Notes: generated from the sequence alone by a model not told the origin. DNA of 64,000 bases from Hirudinaria manillensis (GCA_034509925.1 CM067536.1:5927501-5991500), one strand, 5' to 3'. Counted from the stretch's first letter, positions 12,901 through 24,536 are shown. Translations and numbers: made by a program.

Positions 12901-13418
12901 ATTATATGTTAATTGATATCGTTAGATTTGTTTATTGAATTTAGGGTTCGTTCAACAGTCATAAACTATTAAGAATACAAATGTATATTACATGTGATTT
13001 TTGCTTTTCTTGGCAAAGATTATACTTTTTAACAAAAAAAATTATTTTTTTGACCCTTTATTAACAAAATTCTTATTCTCCATAATATACAACATTATTT
13101 TAAATTCCAGTAACTTTGTGTTATGTAGTTGATTAACATTATTAATATATTATTCGATAATCATTTTGATTGTTTTTCAAACCAGATTCCAATTACCTTC
13201 AAGAATTCATCATCGAAATAAACCAGGATAACACCTCTCAGCAGTGCATTGAATACGTCAACCGCACCTTTGTTCCTCCGTCGACTTCAATATCCCTCAT
13301 TTGTGACCAGCCACTGGAAGGAAATGGATTGACTGTCATCAGAAGAAACGAATCAAGCTTCAGAACTGATGCCATAGCCTTGGCCGAGATATCCATTTAT
13401 GCCCTGAGATGCGAATAA
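961..13418 (+). CDS. ADAMTS-like pseudoprotease with three F5/8C domains
   Basis: Exons (23): 961-1032, 1103-1163, 2071-2135, 3141-3221, 3303-3585, 3907-3967, 4034-4130, 4917-4994, 5145-5296, 5405-5545, 5678-5833, 6705-6870, 7222-7384, 7480-7686, 9793-10017, 10216-10251, 10349-10381, 10449-10481, 11279-11473, 11786-12067, 12246-12299, 12529-12741, 13186-13418. All phases agree, giving about 1,028 aa. Order: signal peptide (1-24), propeptide, reprolysin fold (about 190-400), disintegrin-like/Cys-rich region resembling ADAMTS (416-525), then F5/8C/F-type-lectin-like domains at about 525-669, 703-862 and 880-1028. Thr/Ser-rich micro-exons link the first two. The zinc site reads QSIAVSIGMALDG (from Q359) where HExxHxx(G/N)xxHD is expected: all three His and the Glu are absent, although a Met-turn-like NFVMSEN remains. 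The protein is therefore probably non-catalytic. Exon 10 needs a GC donor. Exon 3 may start at 2074 instead (NAGNAG). Function is unknown; carbohydrate or surface binding is an inference from the domains. Confidence 0.8.
2283..2432. repeat. TTA/ATT microsatellite
   Basis: Imperfect ATT/TTA triplets run for about 150 bp inside intron 3 of the first gene. The rest of that intron (2136-3140) and of intron 2 (1164-2070) shows nothing recognisable. Confidence 0.85.
4253..4345 (+). repeat. Possible tRNA-derived SINE head
   Basis: Within intron 7 of the first gene, TGGCGAAGTGGT resembles a pol III A box, and AGTTCGGTTCC, about 40 bases downstream, resembles a B box. Copies occur near 19915-19975, 44300-44365 and 57860-57930, but those lie inside larger duplicated blocks. 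They do not prove independent transposition. There is no cloverleaf and no intact tRNA. Confidence 0.35.
5866..5962. repeat. 24-bp AT-rich tandem repeat (about 4 copies)
   Basis: A unit of alternating TA with one TTCA and one TACA interruption repeats every 24 bases about four times. It lies in intron 11 of the first gene. Confidence 0.85.
6276..6660 (-). mobile_element. 3' end of a LINE (non-LTR retrotransposon)
   Basis: Read on the - strand, about 65 codons end in a TAA at 6440-6442. They include YFFSNRIVKSWNTLP and VVNSSTTSRFN, which match the C-terminal tail typical of Jockey/CR1-like LINE reverse transcriptases. A 3' UTR and a TGAAA-rich tail follow toward 6276. The fragment is 5'-truncated and sits in intron 11 of the first gene. 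Its extreme 5' end recurs at about 20673-20745 in the duplicated copy. Confidence 0.7.
7856..8155 (-). repeat. LTR (3' LTR in element orientation)
   Basis: This 300-bp terminal repeat starts TGTAATAACC and ends GGGATCCAACA on the + strand. The element's ORF runs into it before stopping. Confidence 0.88.
8117..9139 (-). CDS. SAP-domain Gag-like protein of short LTR element
   Basis: The 340-aa ORF begins MPKYLDELYVPRLRQELRDR. Its first 40 residues form a SAP-like helix-extension-helix, related to the start of the gypsy Gag at 36455. The middle is a Glu/Pro/Val-rich imperfect repeat of about 9-11 residues (ELxxEPVxLP type). The C-terminus includes CSGRTDLRRG and reads into the LTR. No capsid, zinc knuckle, protease, RT or integrase is present, so this looks like an internally deleted element that kept the Gag N-terminus. 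Function of the protein is unknown. Confidence 0.72.
   Translation of the reverse strand: MPKYLDELYVPRLRQELRDRGLDCKGTKAEIRERLGAWLTENGHDPEEYEFESGYSKFLRKLEECRRSIRGDLKNTAVPCQDVSLVSGENSTEKSSDVPSTVSGSIGMESLEGTSNHSACVSPETLCVMADLENSTLEPIELPDQVESSAGPRELTEVLVEQGELSEEPVGLPVDHVELLVQPEELLMSHVELPVERTDLMVEQVESTEQPMDLPADVSAPLEITEGSARDFWRVPSKENGAGDPVESLRSGDMVEQEVEHRNGDVPRLKLVGRRSKRGETEIPEDGKANGSGICSHEIVGRSDPIPRVKMKMGIDVCSGRTDLRRGQCWIPRSNKLNNN
9221..9520 (-). repeat. LTR (5' LTR in element orientation)
   Basis: A 300-bp repeat near-identical to 7856-8155. The one difference I saw is CAG against CAC near 8039/9403. The tRNA-Leu-type primer site lies immediately to its left (about 9202-9220). Confidence 0.88.
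10517..11150 (-). mobile_element. Tigger/pogo DNA transposon remnant, copy 1
   Basis: It starts after TA (10515-10516) with the terminal sequence CAGTCAAATCTCGTTACTA. It then matches the better copy at 22006-22984, including a degraded CENP-B-type helix-turn-helix on the - strand. The match ends near 11150 with no second terminus, so the 3' part is lost. It lies in intron 18 of the F5/8C gene. The same insertion point is used in the pseudogene copy, so it predates that duplication. Confidence 0.7.
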
Positions 13419-13602
13419 TGAAGACCGGACAAACAATCGTAGAATTTCGGTCGGACAATTTTCATTTAGCGCTTACAAACTTCTGATATGCTATTTAGCT
13501 TTTAAAAACATTTGAAGATGAATTAACATATAATCAATCATATAATTATTATATTCATCGCTTACATCCAGGCATTGTATCGCCGGATAAAAAGAATTAT
13601 CC

Positions 13603-13608
13603 AATAAA
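13603..13608 (+). terminator. Polyadenylation signal candidate
   Basis: AATAAA lies 185 bases after the stop of the F5/8C gene. The equivalent site follows the duplicated last exon at about 23978. The remainder of 13419-14100 has no other feature. Confidence 0.45.
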
Positions 13609-14105
13609 CACGATTTAATTTAAAAAAAAACCAGAGTTGGTTTTATTATTTTATTTTACATTAGATCTATTAGACAAAACACGAGGAAACAGACAATAAC
13701 CACGGCAGATATCACCGAATAACCTGATTAAAAATTTCGGTTAATTCTGATCTAAATGTGATTCTCATTCAAATTGGAGACTTTGGTTGCATCACTTTCA
13801 AATTGAATAGATAATGTAAGTTATGAAACTATGATAAGACATGAAGCTACACAAAGAGTCTGTTTAATCACGTTATTAAACAAACTAATCTTGGCATTGT
13901 TGTAATTATTAAAGAGAACAATAGTCTTTTTTGTACTTCCTATAAAAACGTTTATCGAACAGCATCACTTTTCGATGATTGGATTCGCTTTTTCGAAGAT
14001 TATGGTGAATATTATAATTTATGATTAATAAACTGATTAACGTTGGAAACTTTGAAATTAGGGCAAAAAGTATTTGCACGAACGTTGCTTTCTACTTAAT
14101 ATGTA

Positions 14106-14111
14106 TCAGTG
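14106..14111 (+). promoter_or_regulatory. Initiator (TCAGTG) candidate for gene A
   Basis: TCAGTG matches the arthropod initiator and lies about 50 bases before the ATG. Nearly the same sequence precedes copies B-F at the same distance, in E as TCAGCG. No clear TATA box sits 30 bases upstream. Confidence 0.3.
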
Positions 14112-14155
14112 TTCAATTCGTATATAAGTTAGTGCCTTAAGAGCTGTCAGATGGT

Positions 14156-17100
14156 ATGATAATTTCATGCAACTTTACAAATTTTATTTTTCAGTGTTTC
14201 GGACCTGTTAGAGTTTTGTTGTTGATTGTTTTTTTCCATCATTCGTTATCAACGAAAATAAAAGAAGGTATGCCTTAATTAAGACTAAAGTAATGACATT
14301 TAATATTACTCCTTAACTATTTATTATTAGTTGTTACATTTGTTACTAAATTAGTTACAAATCATAAGTGCATAATGCCACATTATTAATGTGATACATA
14401 GCTTTAACTTTTGTGAGAAGCAATGGTCATGAAACTCTAGTTAATTACAAGTTTGAAATTTCAGTTAAACCGCGATGGATCTACAACAACAAGGAAAACA
14501 CAGACATGTTGCCAGATATAATTCAAATCGATCTTGAATTTAAAAGCAACAAAGTAACCATCAATCTTTTCAAGCAATCGATGGGACTATTTAAGCCTCC
14601 CTTAATAATATCGGAATTAAATGGTCTTAGGTCAGACTGGAAACGTTCCAAAGAGGAGGTTGTTTTATTGTTCAGTAAACATCGAAAGGCATTCGATTAA
14701 AAACTAAGCCGCACTTGTTAAGTTAGAAGTAATCACTTAACCATAACAAGTCATATGGAATAATAATCAGTTATCATAACTACTACAGTATAATAAAAAT
14801 TCCATCCATGTGTAATGCTGTAGAATAATTATTTAATCATTACTAATGCTGTAGCATACTGCTCCTGCAGGTCGGCCATTTTGGCTTACTAGCTGGAAGT
14901 TAAAAACAAGTTGCTATACCCACTACTTCGTCAATTAGACTCAAATTTGCTATCCCATCGAAGTTAGGCAATTCTTTATGGCCAAGAATATCATTCTAAT
15001 TATTAAGATCTTTATTTAATCTAATCGATATTGAAAGAAAGGATTTATATCTAAATTAGAAAATATTACCAAATCGATTATGACGGTTTATTGTTGAAAG
15101 TATCTCGGTACCTATAAAGATCTTTCAGTGGCTGCTTCTGCCACTGTGTCTACCAAGACAATTAAGAAGATGCAAGAAACTTTATATGTGAGTCATCTTT
15201 TGTTGTATTTAAAGTAAAGATGAAGAATTAAAATAGGGTTTAACAATAAAATTTCAATATATTTTGGAATTTAAATGAGTAATTCAATTGCATTAAATTA
15301 TTTTATACAAACATATTATTAATTTATTTAAAATATTTAAAATCAATAAAATAAATTATTCAATACCACATCAGATGTTATCCTTTACCCACGACCACAA
15401 AAGAATACATATAGAACCAAGATACACATTCATTGAGACAAACAACCTTTACCTGGACAGCCATAGTAACGAGACCAACAACGATGACAAAGGCACATTA
15501 TTAAGCATCGATGGCTTTCCTCATTTGCTCTTCGAAACCCCATCAACAACATTACAGCATAATAAAGGTTTTTGGTTTTTGGCAAATATTGGTGCCCTTG
15601 AATTGATTAGTTATTCATTAATAAAAAAACTTATTTATTTTATGTTTATTATTGTTAGTAATCGACTCTATACGGATTCTGCTGTTATCGTTCTGAAAAT
15701 AATTTGGAACAACGTATTATTTCTAAATTATTTAAATTGTTTCGTTTAAGATTATATAAGGGGTGAAAAGATTAAAAAACCACGAATTATGAGAAGATCA
15801 GATGATAAATTTAGAGACAAGAGATTGATGACTGTTGAAATATTCACTCTCATAGATTATTCAATTTTTAAAAAGTGAGTCCAACTTATATTTTACAATG
15901 AAAATATGGAGAACTTTCAAGGAACACTAGCAAAACATAAAAATATTTTAAGATTCTATACAGAAAGTAAGGCTACTGAAGAGATTGATAAGAAAGATGA
16001 AGCGAGGACAATCATTAAATTCTTCCTTGCGCACATCATGGAAGGAGTGAGTCGCTAAATTCAAGTTTGAGATATTTATTTTACTTAAGCATGTCGGACA
16101 ACCGGACTCTGCCAATGTTAAGATACATATATTTAAGCGTTTCTTCATTAATAGATATATTTGATACTATAATTATCGAATGAACACTATCTTCATAATT
16201 TATCACAAACATGAAACTGTTAGCATAGATATCAGGACATTCTTAAATCGATGCAATTTCTCTTCCAGGCATTATAATTTCGGAAATCTGATATATATAA
16301 ACTTCATTAACATTTAAAAAAATTGCAGGTTAAAAATGTGTTCGAAAGCTTGGAGATTGAAGGATTGAAGTTTACGACCAAATGGGTTGGAGCATTTATT
16401 GCAGAAGTGGGTTGCTGAAACTTAAGAGATATTCTTCTTAATCACATATTTATTGTTAAACCCTATCTCAGTTGTTATTAGTGTTATTATATGATATTAT
16501 CAGTTAAAGGAAAAAGTTATTCAAAATTTTATTCCGTAAGTTGATAAAACTTGATTACTTCACAATTGCCAGCGTTCGGACGATTTACCATTTGTTCAAT
16601 ATTCAATTGAAGAAGATGGTAGTATTGATATTAACAAGGCTGCTGAATGGATTAACAGAACAGCAAGTAAAGATGTTTTACCCGATTTGCCAAATCATGA
16701 CTTTCTTGCCATTTTAACAAGGTTGGTAAATAATTGAAAATAAGAATCATTTGATCTCTCATAAATCAAACGAATTTAAATGGTTCAATTATCGGTGCCA
16801 TCTCTTTCCAAATAAAATCAAAAGTACAAATTTAAAAATTCATGTAGCTTTCAATAGTGTATTGCTATTAATCGACCGTAGTAAACAACCAAAAATTTGT
16901 AAATAACTTGGGAAGTAGTTGGCCGGATTGAAATCTCGCCTTAGACCGTCAATGGAGTTTACAGAATTCAGATAAAAGATGTTTTTTTCAGTGACACTAT
17001 CAGACGCAGAGGAAAGGTATTGAAAGGGCATTCGTTTGGTGAAGTTTGTACTCCTGTTAAATTTGGATTTATCCATCACAAGAGGTTCTTTGCCACAGTC

Positions 17101-19491
17101 GCACTCATAGCACACGAGTTGGCACATGCGTGAGTCTAAAGATAATTTTCTAATATAAAAACAAACGTAGCAAATATAAAGAAGCCAATACCGAATCATA
17201 ATCAGGAAATATATTTGTTATCATTTCTAATTATTTCAATTAATTATTTATCTGTTTATAAAAAAATAAAAATTGTATCTAAATAAACTATGGCGGATTT
17301 TCAATATAACATGCAATTCCCAATCGATAGGCTAAATGTTGAACACGATGGGGTAAACCGTATTTGCACTGAGAACAATTACTACAACTTAATGGAAAAT
17401 AATATTCACCTGGAATACGAAGAAGATTTCAGGACTCAAATACCTTACTCCAAATGTACAGTTGATTACTTGAAAAAGTTTGTAGAGAAAATAGATTCGT
17501 AAGTTCTTGAAGAAATTTTAATTGTTCTAATAGTTCTCTCAGAAACTAATTACTCGTGTTGGACCTTATAGTTCCTTTCATGTATCAAAGCTTTATCAGT
17601 AAAATGGGAATAATGCAGCAAAATATAATATAACTCGGCTTAATTGTGAATTTTATTTTATATATATTGCAATTTACTCGACATAAATCAAAGAACCAAA
17701 GCGAGAGTAATTCATTATAAACTCGAAGATAACATGTAAAACCTGCTTTTTTTAGACAAAATTATCTATTAAGCATAGGATGTGCAACACATCTAGAAAT
17801 AATCATTTATATTTCTTTAATGTTTCCTCAACAAAAACAGCGAAGGAAATAACTGCTTATTGGACGGAAAAGATTTCAAACATGATAGAAAAACGGACAT
17901 CTTTTTAAATTCATATCCAGGACAAATTTTTGATGTTAACGAACAATGCAAAATGTCTTATGGCCCGGAATACATCTATCATGGTGTATGGGAACATAAT
18001 TTTAACTTGTTACTTTTTTAATATTAAATTAAAGTCAAATGAGATATTATATTTTTAACTTAACTTAATTTTTTTTTCTTTTTAATTTAACAATTACTAA
18101 TGGTCTATGTCACACACTCAAAAACTAAATAATCACATGAAAATAACAATAATTCATTTAAAAAATGAAGGGCACTGATAAAGACAAGGAAATATGTTGG
18201 AAAGTGACTTGCCTCGCAAATAATAAAAATGTTTCAGCGGTTTTGTTGAGACCATTGGATGGAACCACTTGTAAGAACAAAAAATGGTGTATCAAAGGAA
18301 GATGCGTGAGAGATAGCAGAGCACCAAGAGTTCCAGGTTTGTTTGATTTGATATATTAATTATTGCGACGTAAGAGGTAGTTGGAGAAACATTTAATTTG
18401 AAAGAATACGAGGTGTAAAAGGATTTTGTTTATATGTGAAATTTAAGTGGCTAAAGTACTTATTGCCTTAAGAATTTGGATGCTTCAGTCGATGCCCCTG
18501 CAAGTTTGTTTCCCCTACTCTGCATAGATATGCATCATACAAAGATGCAATTCTTTATTTATTTAACTGAAGAAATGGAAAGCCCATCTGGTGATTCATA
18601 TTTGTGCATTATCTAATGCAAAGTCTAATTAGATAAATGATTGTTTGTTTCCCCTTATTTATTTTACTAATTAATTAATTTATTTATTTATCTGAAGAAA
18701 TGGAAAGCCCATATAGTGATTCATATTTATGTAGTAGCTAAAATAAAAACCCATAAGAGCTGAAAGCCTCAGCAAGCGATAAACTTATAACAATTCAAAA
18801 TAGCGAAATTAATCAAAAAGTGGGTGTTAAGCTTTTATCAAATGCTACAATTAAAACTTTATAATGATTTAGAGTAGATTACATTGGTAGTAAAGTAGTT
18901 CCAAGATTTAACGATACAGTATCTTCATATATTTTCAGAAAACTGTATCAATGGAGATAATCAACGTCCAACTATTTTTAATGAAGTTATACCTTGTGAC
19001 ATCGAGGAAGGCCACCGTTGTAGAAATGCAAAGCTAAGAAGAGAATGTTGCGTAACTTGTGCTAAACATCAAACCATCGTCGGAGGTAAAACAATTATAT
19101 AACACAACTTTTGAGTTTAAACAATTGTTTTAGTTTAACTTGATAAAATCGTATAACAGGTTGCCAGGATACAGTAGATGAATGTTCCATCCTCGAACCA
19201 AGAGACTGTTACCACGATTACTACGCTTCTGCCTGTTGCCAAACGTGTCGTGCTTTTATTAAAAACCCATCAGATGCCAACTGTCTCTATGGAGATCGAG
19301 ATGATAGGTGCTCGGACATGGTACCTGTTATTTGTCACCTTTCCAAACGATATTGTTGTCAAACGTGTTCAGCCTTTCCCAACGTCTCAATAAATACGAC
19401 AAAAGATTATTTTAAAAGAATCGTCATCACCAAAGACATCTGCACACTTCAACAGACAAATATCTTTCCAAAATTGCAAGAGCAAATTTGA
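14156..19491 (+). CDS. ADAMTS-like metalloprotease with PLAC-like modules, gene A
   Basis: Exons: 14156-14267, 14402-14658, 15101-15187, 15375-15567, 15751-15874, 15953-16046, 16329-16406, 16573-16721, 16992-17129, 17331-17498, 17841-17985, 18171-18336, 18939-19085, 19160-19491. This gives 729 aa with no stop. Residues 1-37 are a hydrophobic signal peptide. A propeptide of about 200 residues contains RPRIMRR. The catalytic domain has HELAHALNVEHDG (His406, Glu407, His410, His416), split between exons 9 and 10, with Asn where snake reprolysins have Gly, as in ADAMTS proteases. NLMEN is the Met-turn. CLLDG...YPGQIFDVNEQC is the ADAMTS disintegrin-like signature, and TTCKNKKWCIKGRC the Cys-rich part. 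Three six-cysteine modules ending CCxTC follow (about 571-619, 621-650, 660-690); PLAC is favoured over ShKT because of the ADAMTS context. There are no TSP1 repeats. The weakest sites are the exon 2 donor and exon 3 acceptor. Likely a secreted zinc protease; substrate unknown. Confidence 0.82.
18500..18745 (+). repeat. Intronic direct repeat in gene A intron 12
   Basis: A block containing CTGAAGAAATGGAAAGCCCA and TGATTCATATTT occurs twice (about 18506-18610 and 18647-18735). Genes C (42745-43020) and D (49250-49530) also carry it twice, whereas B and E carry it once. Confidence 0.7.
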
Positions 19492-22005
19492 TTCCACATT
19501 GTCAATATTTTGAAATATAATTTTGAAACATTGATATTCGCCAATTGGAATATTTGAATATCTTTCGGATTGGCTTCTACGAATATTTAATCACAAAAAC
19601 CAGATTTAATAACATTAAGTTTTGAAAACAAACCATTATTATTGTTGCTTAGAAAATTTGAAACCACAATTTTCTGATATTCTCGAAGATAATTCATGCG
19701 AATCTATCCAACTATTCGTTTATTTTTTTGTTCATGAAGGGTTTCTAATATCGTAATTTCATTTAAAAGTAACCAATTGTATTGTCGAAGGGGATTAAAA
19801 TAATTTTTCCATTTGATTTGCAATGTTTCTATCAGAAAGAAATAATTTGTTTCTTTGACATTCTATTAGCTTGTAGGGAAACAGGAAGATTAATCTTATG
19901 TAGTGGAGTTTTTCGTGTATCGGGTCTGTTTGCCGGGCTTAATGGTAAAGTGTGTACGAATTCGGTTCCTTCTTTGGTTAAGTTGGATGGCTCCGTTAAA
20001 AGAAACAGATATTAATATACTTGTTTCATTTTTTTAAATATTAACTCTATTCTAAATAACTACTGATTGACAATATTAAACGCAATATCATAGCAATAAG
20101 TGATTTTAGAAAAATAATCCTTTATTTCACTTTATCAAATGAACTAAAATGGCAAATAAATGCATTATCTTCTAACGAATTTTAATATATTAAAATTTAT
20201 ATTAAAATATATACTATAATTTTAATATATTATAATTTTTGTGTAATCTCCACTCAAAAACAAGAGAGTACTTCAAATGCATTTTTTCCATAGTAATGTC
20301 ATTATGTAACCATACTTAAATTCTGTTCTATTTTTCATTTGTTATTCATTTCTCACAGCATAGATAGAAGAATTATCAAGATGAGTAATCAATTATAAGA
20401 TTTAATAATGACTGAGAGTGGAAGTAATAATTCAAAAAGTTTTTAATTTCACTAATAATTTTGTTCTTGTAGTATTTATAATAAAAATGATAATTTGTTC
20501 GTGATTAAAAACGCTTAATATTGAAGGTTAAATAAAAGATATTTGAAGCTTATTTATTTCTTTCAAGGTGAGTAGAATTTACTAAGGAATGGAACTTGTC
20601 AATGCGAATATCGCAGTCAAACCTATCAAGACCATAACTGCTGAAGTGAGTGATGTTCATGTCACTATACAACTTTCAAAAGCTGTTGCATAGCGATTTC
20701 ATAAACCTTTGCGAAAATCTGCCCTTTTGCGATTATATCAAATGGCTAACAAAAACAAGCTTAAAACGAAGCGCAAATGGCAATCGAAGGAAACGATGAG
20801 ACATGGTGGCAGACATCGCCTGATTCCATGGATGCAATAGGATGGTGGAAGGTGAATTTGGGTGAAAATTACAAAGTGGTAGGGCTTATACTGACCAGCC
20901 CATCAAGTCTCTGTGGTGAGTTAAAACTTCATGGATACTCATCACTTTTATGTGGATGGTTTAGGAATATGTTAGCTCAAAGGGCTACGAGGATGCAATA
21001 TTAACTTTCGTCGCATTATGATACAGTCTCCATAATCCAACAGTGATGTGGTCATAAAATTGCGGAGCGTTTAAAATACGCCATCACATTATATTCAGAA
21101 AAAATAGGCACTTAAAATCAGCTGTTGTGTTATTATTTTGCTTCGTTAAAGTCATTGTTTCCCAATTATTTATAAACCTGTAATTTATATTAAATAGAAT
21201 AAGAATGTTTCTTAGCAAATTGTTGTGCGGCAAGTTAACTAAATGGACAGCCAATTAATAAATTAATAACAAGGAATATCTACATGAAAAAATAATTATA
21301 CAAATTTATATAAAATAAGTAAATATTGCATAATTAACGATTGCAGACGCATATCGCCTGCAACAGTTTGAAATCATGGTTGTCACTGAAGCAGGAGAAG
21401 AGATCAATTGCGCAACCTATACCTACAAGCCCTTTGAACCAAGTGTGTCCAAATATCTCCCTGCAAATCAGTTGTGGAAGGAAGCTTCTGTTTGATACGC
21501 AAACTGTCTGGAAGTTACAGACAAAATGCTATGGCGCTTGCAGAAGTCCAAGTACACGTTGTTGAAACAGGTAAACAGGAAAAAATTAATTTGCTGTTAA
21601 ATTGATTTAACAATAATTATTGCATTGTTTTGCAATATTGCTTTTAATAAGTGAATGTAAATTTAAAAAAAAAACACGTGTGGTTCTAACTTAATTATGT
21701 TTCATTTTATAATTTTTGTGACAGCACCAAGCAGTGAGTTCTTACCTGCCGATAATCTATCTATATGATGAATGAATAAATTAAATTAATAAAATGGCAT
21801 ATAACTCAATAACTTCTAATATCATAAATAATTTTAGCCACCACTACTATCAGAACTCTTCCCAGTACTAGTACGTTCTAAAAATTTTCTTTAAAAGGTT
21901 TATTTTGTCATTTGATATCTTGGTTCATTAATTTTAGCCTCCACTGCCGTCAGTACTCCGTCAGCCACTAGTATGTTCTAAATAATTTCTTTTAAATTTT
22001 GTATA

Positions 22006-22984
22006 CAGTCAAATCTCGTTACTATGCCACCCCTAGGACCAAGCAAAAGTGGCATAGTAACGAGGTTTGTAAAAACGGCCTTATTTTATCAAATAAAAAC
22101 AGCTTTATTTTTTCAAGTTACCCATTAGTTCAGTCTAAAGCTCTCAATAATCGTTGGCTGGCGCATCTTCTTTCGGCGGATATCGCGCACCTCGTTGTCA
22201 AGCCGATCTCATGCTTGTACCATACCGGACCTGCGAATCCACCGCTCCCTGCAGTGTCTCGAACGTGATGCCGCGGCCGTTCTTGAATTTGTCCGTCCAA
22301 CCGTCGCTCGCCTTGAGGTCTGGGATGTGCATCAGCCCAGCCAATTTTATCGCCTTCTCCTTGGTCAGATCGCCAGGCAGATTCTGTTCTCTTGCTTGCT
22401 TCAGCCACACTAGCGTTCCCTCATCAAGCTTCGGGTAGTGAGCCTTCGTCAGCTTCATGAGCATCGATGGACTCCAACTATGATTGCAGCCTCGATTGCA
22501 TTCTTCTTGATGAGATTGCACTTCACGTTGGTTCGTTTAATTTCGACGCACACCACTCCAACTGGCACAAATCTTTACTCTAACTCACACCGATCTTCAC
22601 TCCAACTCGCAAATCTCACATAAAATCCTCAACATGCATTCTCATTCCTAATTATAATCCCAGTCAATTTTGCATATTGGGCCAAAATCAATTCCATGGA
22701 ATATTCCATCACCTTCCTTAATCATCCCTCACCAACAATTCCTGGGAAGGTATTAACCTAATCAAGTCTTAAAAATACAAGATATTTCTCTTATTTACTT
22801 CCACGATTGGGAATATGTCCTTAACTTTATGGATTAGATAAACATTGTCAGGACCATGGTGGCATAGTAGCGAAAGTAGGGGTGACATATTAAATTATTA
22901 TAATAATTATTTTGTGTTGATTTTTGTCGAGACCGGGCAAAAGCGGCATAATAGCGAGAGTGGCATTGTAGCGAGATTTGATTG
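22006..22984 (-). mobile_element. Tigger/pogo-like DNA transposon remnant, copy 2
   Basis: Inverted ends CAGTCAAATCTCGTTAC at 22006 and its complement (ending ATTG, one change) at 22984 delimit a 979-bp element. TA precedes it and CA follows it, probably a mutated TA target site. A - strand ORF (22130-22521) includes YPKLDEGTLVWLKQAREQ and GDLTKEKAIKLAGLM, the CENP-B/Tigger DNA-binding helix-turn-helix. The DDE catalytic domain is missing, so it is non-autonomous. Confidence 0.8.
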
Positions 22985-23087
22985 CATATGTAAGTGTCAC
23001 GACAGATCCATTATAGTTTTCGACCACATAAATTTCAGTTCTCCTTAACTATTATAAAAAAAACAAGCAAGTATGTTATTGCGAAGA

Positions 23088-23277
23088 GTTTCAGACTCTA
23101 ATTCGTATTCCTCCGGGTCATGGCCATTCTCAGTCAGCCATGCCCCAAGTCGCTCTCGTATCTCAGCTCTCGTGCCTTTCCAAATTATATTACCAATAAA
23201 TCAGTTAATTACTAAATTAATTAACCGGCAATATAATTTTAATTATTCTTCAATTTACTGGATCTAGGGATCCAACA
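23088..23277 (-). mobile_element. Fragment of the SAP-type short LTR element
   Basis: About 90 bases match the N-terminal SAP coding region (compare 8983-9075), fused directly to the last 100 bases of an LTR ending GGGATCCAACA. It is an internally deleted remnant within the pseudogene. Its LTR subtype resembles the solo LTR at 53208. Confidence 0.7.
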
Positions 23278-24536
23278 ATATGAATATGTTATTTTATATC
23301 GTTAGATTTGTGTATTGAATTTAGGGTTCGTTGCAGCACTCATAAACTATTACGAATTCTAATGTATATTACATTTTTGCTTTTCCTGGCAAAGATTATA
23401 CTTTTTGACAAAAATTTTTATTTTTTTGACACTTTATTAACAAAATTCTTATTCTCCATAACATACAACATTATTTTAAATTCAAGTAACTTTATGTTAT
23501 GTAGTTGATTCACATTATTAATATATTATTCAATGATCATTTTGATTGTTTTTCAAACCAGATTCCAATTACCTTCAAGAATTCATCATCGAAATAAACA
23601 AGGATAACATCTCCCAGCAGTGCATTGAATACGTCAACCGCACCTTTGTTCCTCCGTCGACTTCAATATCCCTCATTTGTGACCAGCCACTGGAAGGAAA
23701 TGGATTGACAGTCATCAGAAGAAATGAATCAAGCTTCAGAACTGATGCCATAGCCTTGGCCGAGATATCCATTTATGCCCTGAGATGCGAATAATAAAGA
23801 CCGGACAAACAATCGTAGAATTTCGGTCGGACAATTTTCATTTAGCGCTTACAAACTTCTGATATGCTATTTAGCTTTTAAAAACATTTTACTCTGTATT
23901 GACATATATTCAATCATATAATTATTATTTTCATCGCTTACATCCAGGCATTGTATCGCCGGATAAAAAAGAATTATCCAATAAACACGATTTAATTTTT
24001 AAAAAAAATCAGAGTTGGTTTCATTATTTTATTTTACATTAGATCTATTAACCGAAACACTAAGAAACAAACAATAAACACGGCAGACATCACCAAATGA
24101 CCTGATTAGAAATTTCGGTTAATTCTGATCTGAATGTGATTCTTATTAAAATCGAAGACTTTGGTTGCATCACTTTCAAATTGAATAGATAATGAAGGTT
24201 ATGAAACCATGATAAGCCATGAAGCTACACAAAGAGTCTGCTTAATCAGGTTATTAAACAAACTAATCTTGGCATTGTTGAAATAATTAAAGAGAACAAT
24301 GGTCTATTTCTGTACTTCTTATAAAATCGTTTGTCGAACACTATCACTTTTCGATGACTGGATTCGCTTTTTCGAAAATAATGTTGAATATGCTATAGTT
24401 TATGATTAATATATCGATTAATGTTGGAAACTATTAAATTAGTGCAAAAAGTGTTTGCACGAACGTTGCTTTCTACCTAATGTGTATCAGTGTTAAATTC
24501 GTATATACGTTAATGCCTTAAGAGCTGTCAGATGGT

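Larger units (their letters stand above)
19860..23794 (+). pseudogene. Pseudogene copy of the F5/8C pseudoprotease gene
   Basis: Blocks match the first gene in order: intron 7 (about 19860-20567), exon 8 (20568-20645, TAA stop at 20583-20585), a LINE scrap, a 5'-truncated exon 14 (about 20765-20915), exon 15 (21347-21570, one C lost near 21460, frameshift), part of exon 16, exons 17 and 18 (21838-21870, 21938-21970), the Tigger element, and intact exon 23 (23562-23794). Exons 9-13 and 19-22 are missing. It cannot encode the full protein. The last exon stays open and nearly identical to 13186-13418, including the final Cys and stop, which suggests recent copying or conversion. Confidence 0.82.

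Noticed and set aside
16840..17199. Minus-strand ORF over exon 9 (also at 41236-41481, 47745-47987, 61375-61584)
   Set aside because: Antisense shadow of the HELAHA exon; no independent start context or splice logic.
18165..18359. Short 64-codon ORF with its own ATG before GTDKD (recurs in each copy)
   Set aside because: The ATG lies just upstream of the splice acceptor; the coding part is exon 12 of the protease gene, and the end runs into the intron.
19178..19393. A second + frame, starting ATG AAT GTT CCA, open over the last exon in all copies (for example 43564-43899 and 63508-63843)
   Set aside because: It is the shifted reading of the six-cysteine exon. The cysteine-rich frame joins upstream exons in phase and explains conservation; the other frame stays open because copies are recent.
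18939..19491. ShKT domain assignment for the six-cysteine modules
   Set aside because: Possible, but cysteine spacing ending CCxxC and the ADAMTS context fit PLAC better; left as PLAC/ShKT-like.
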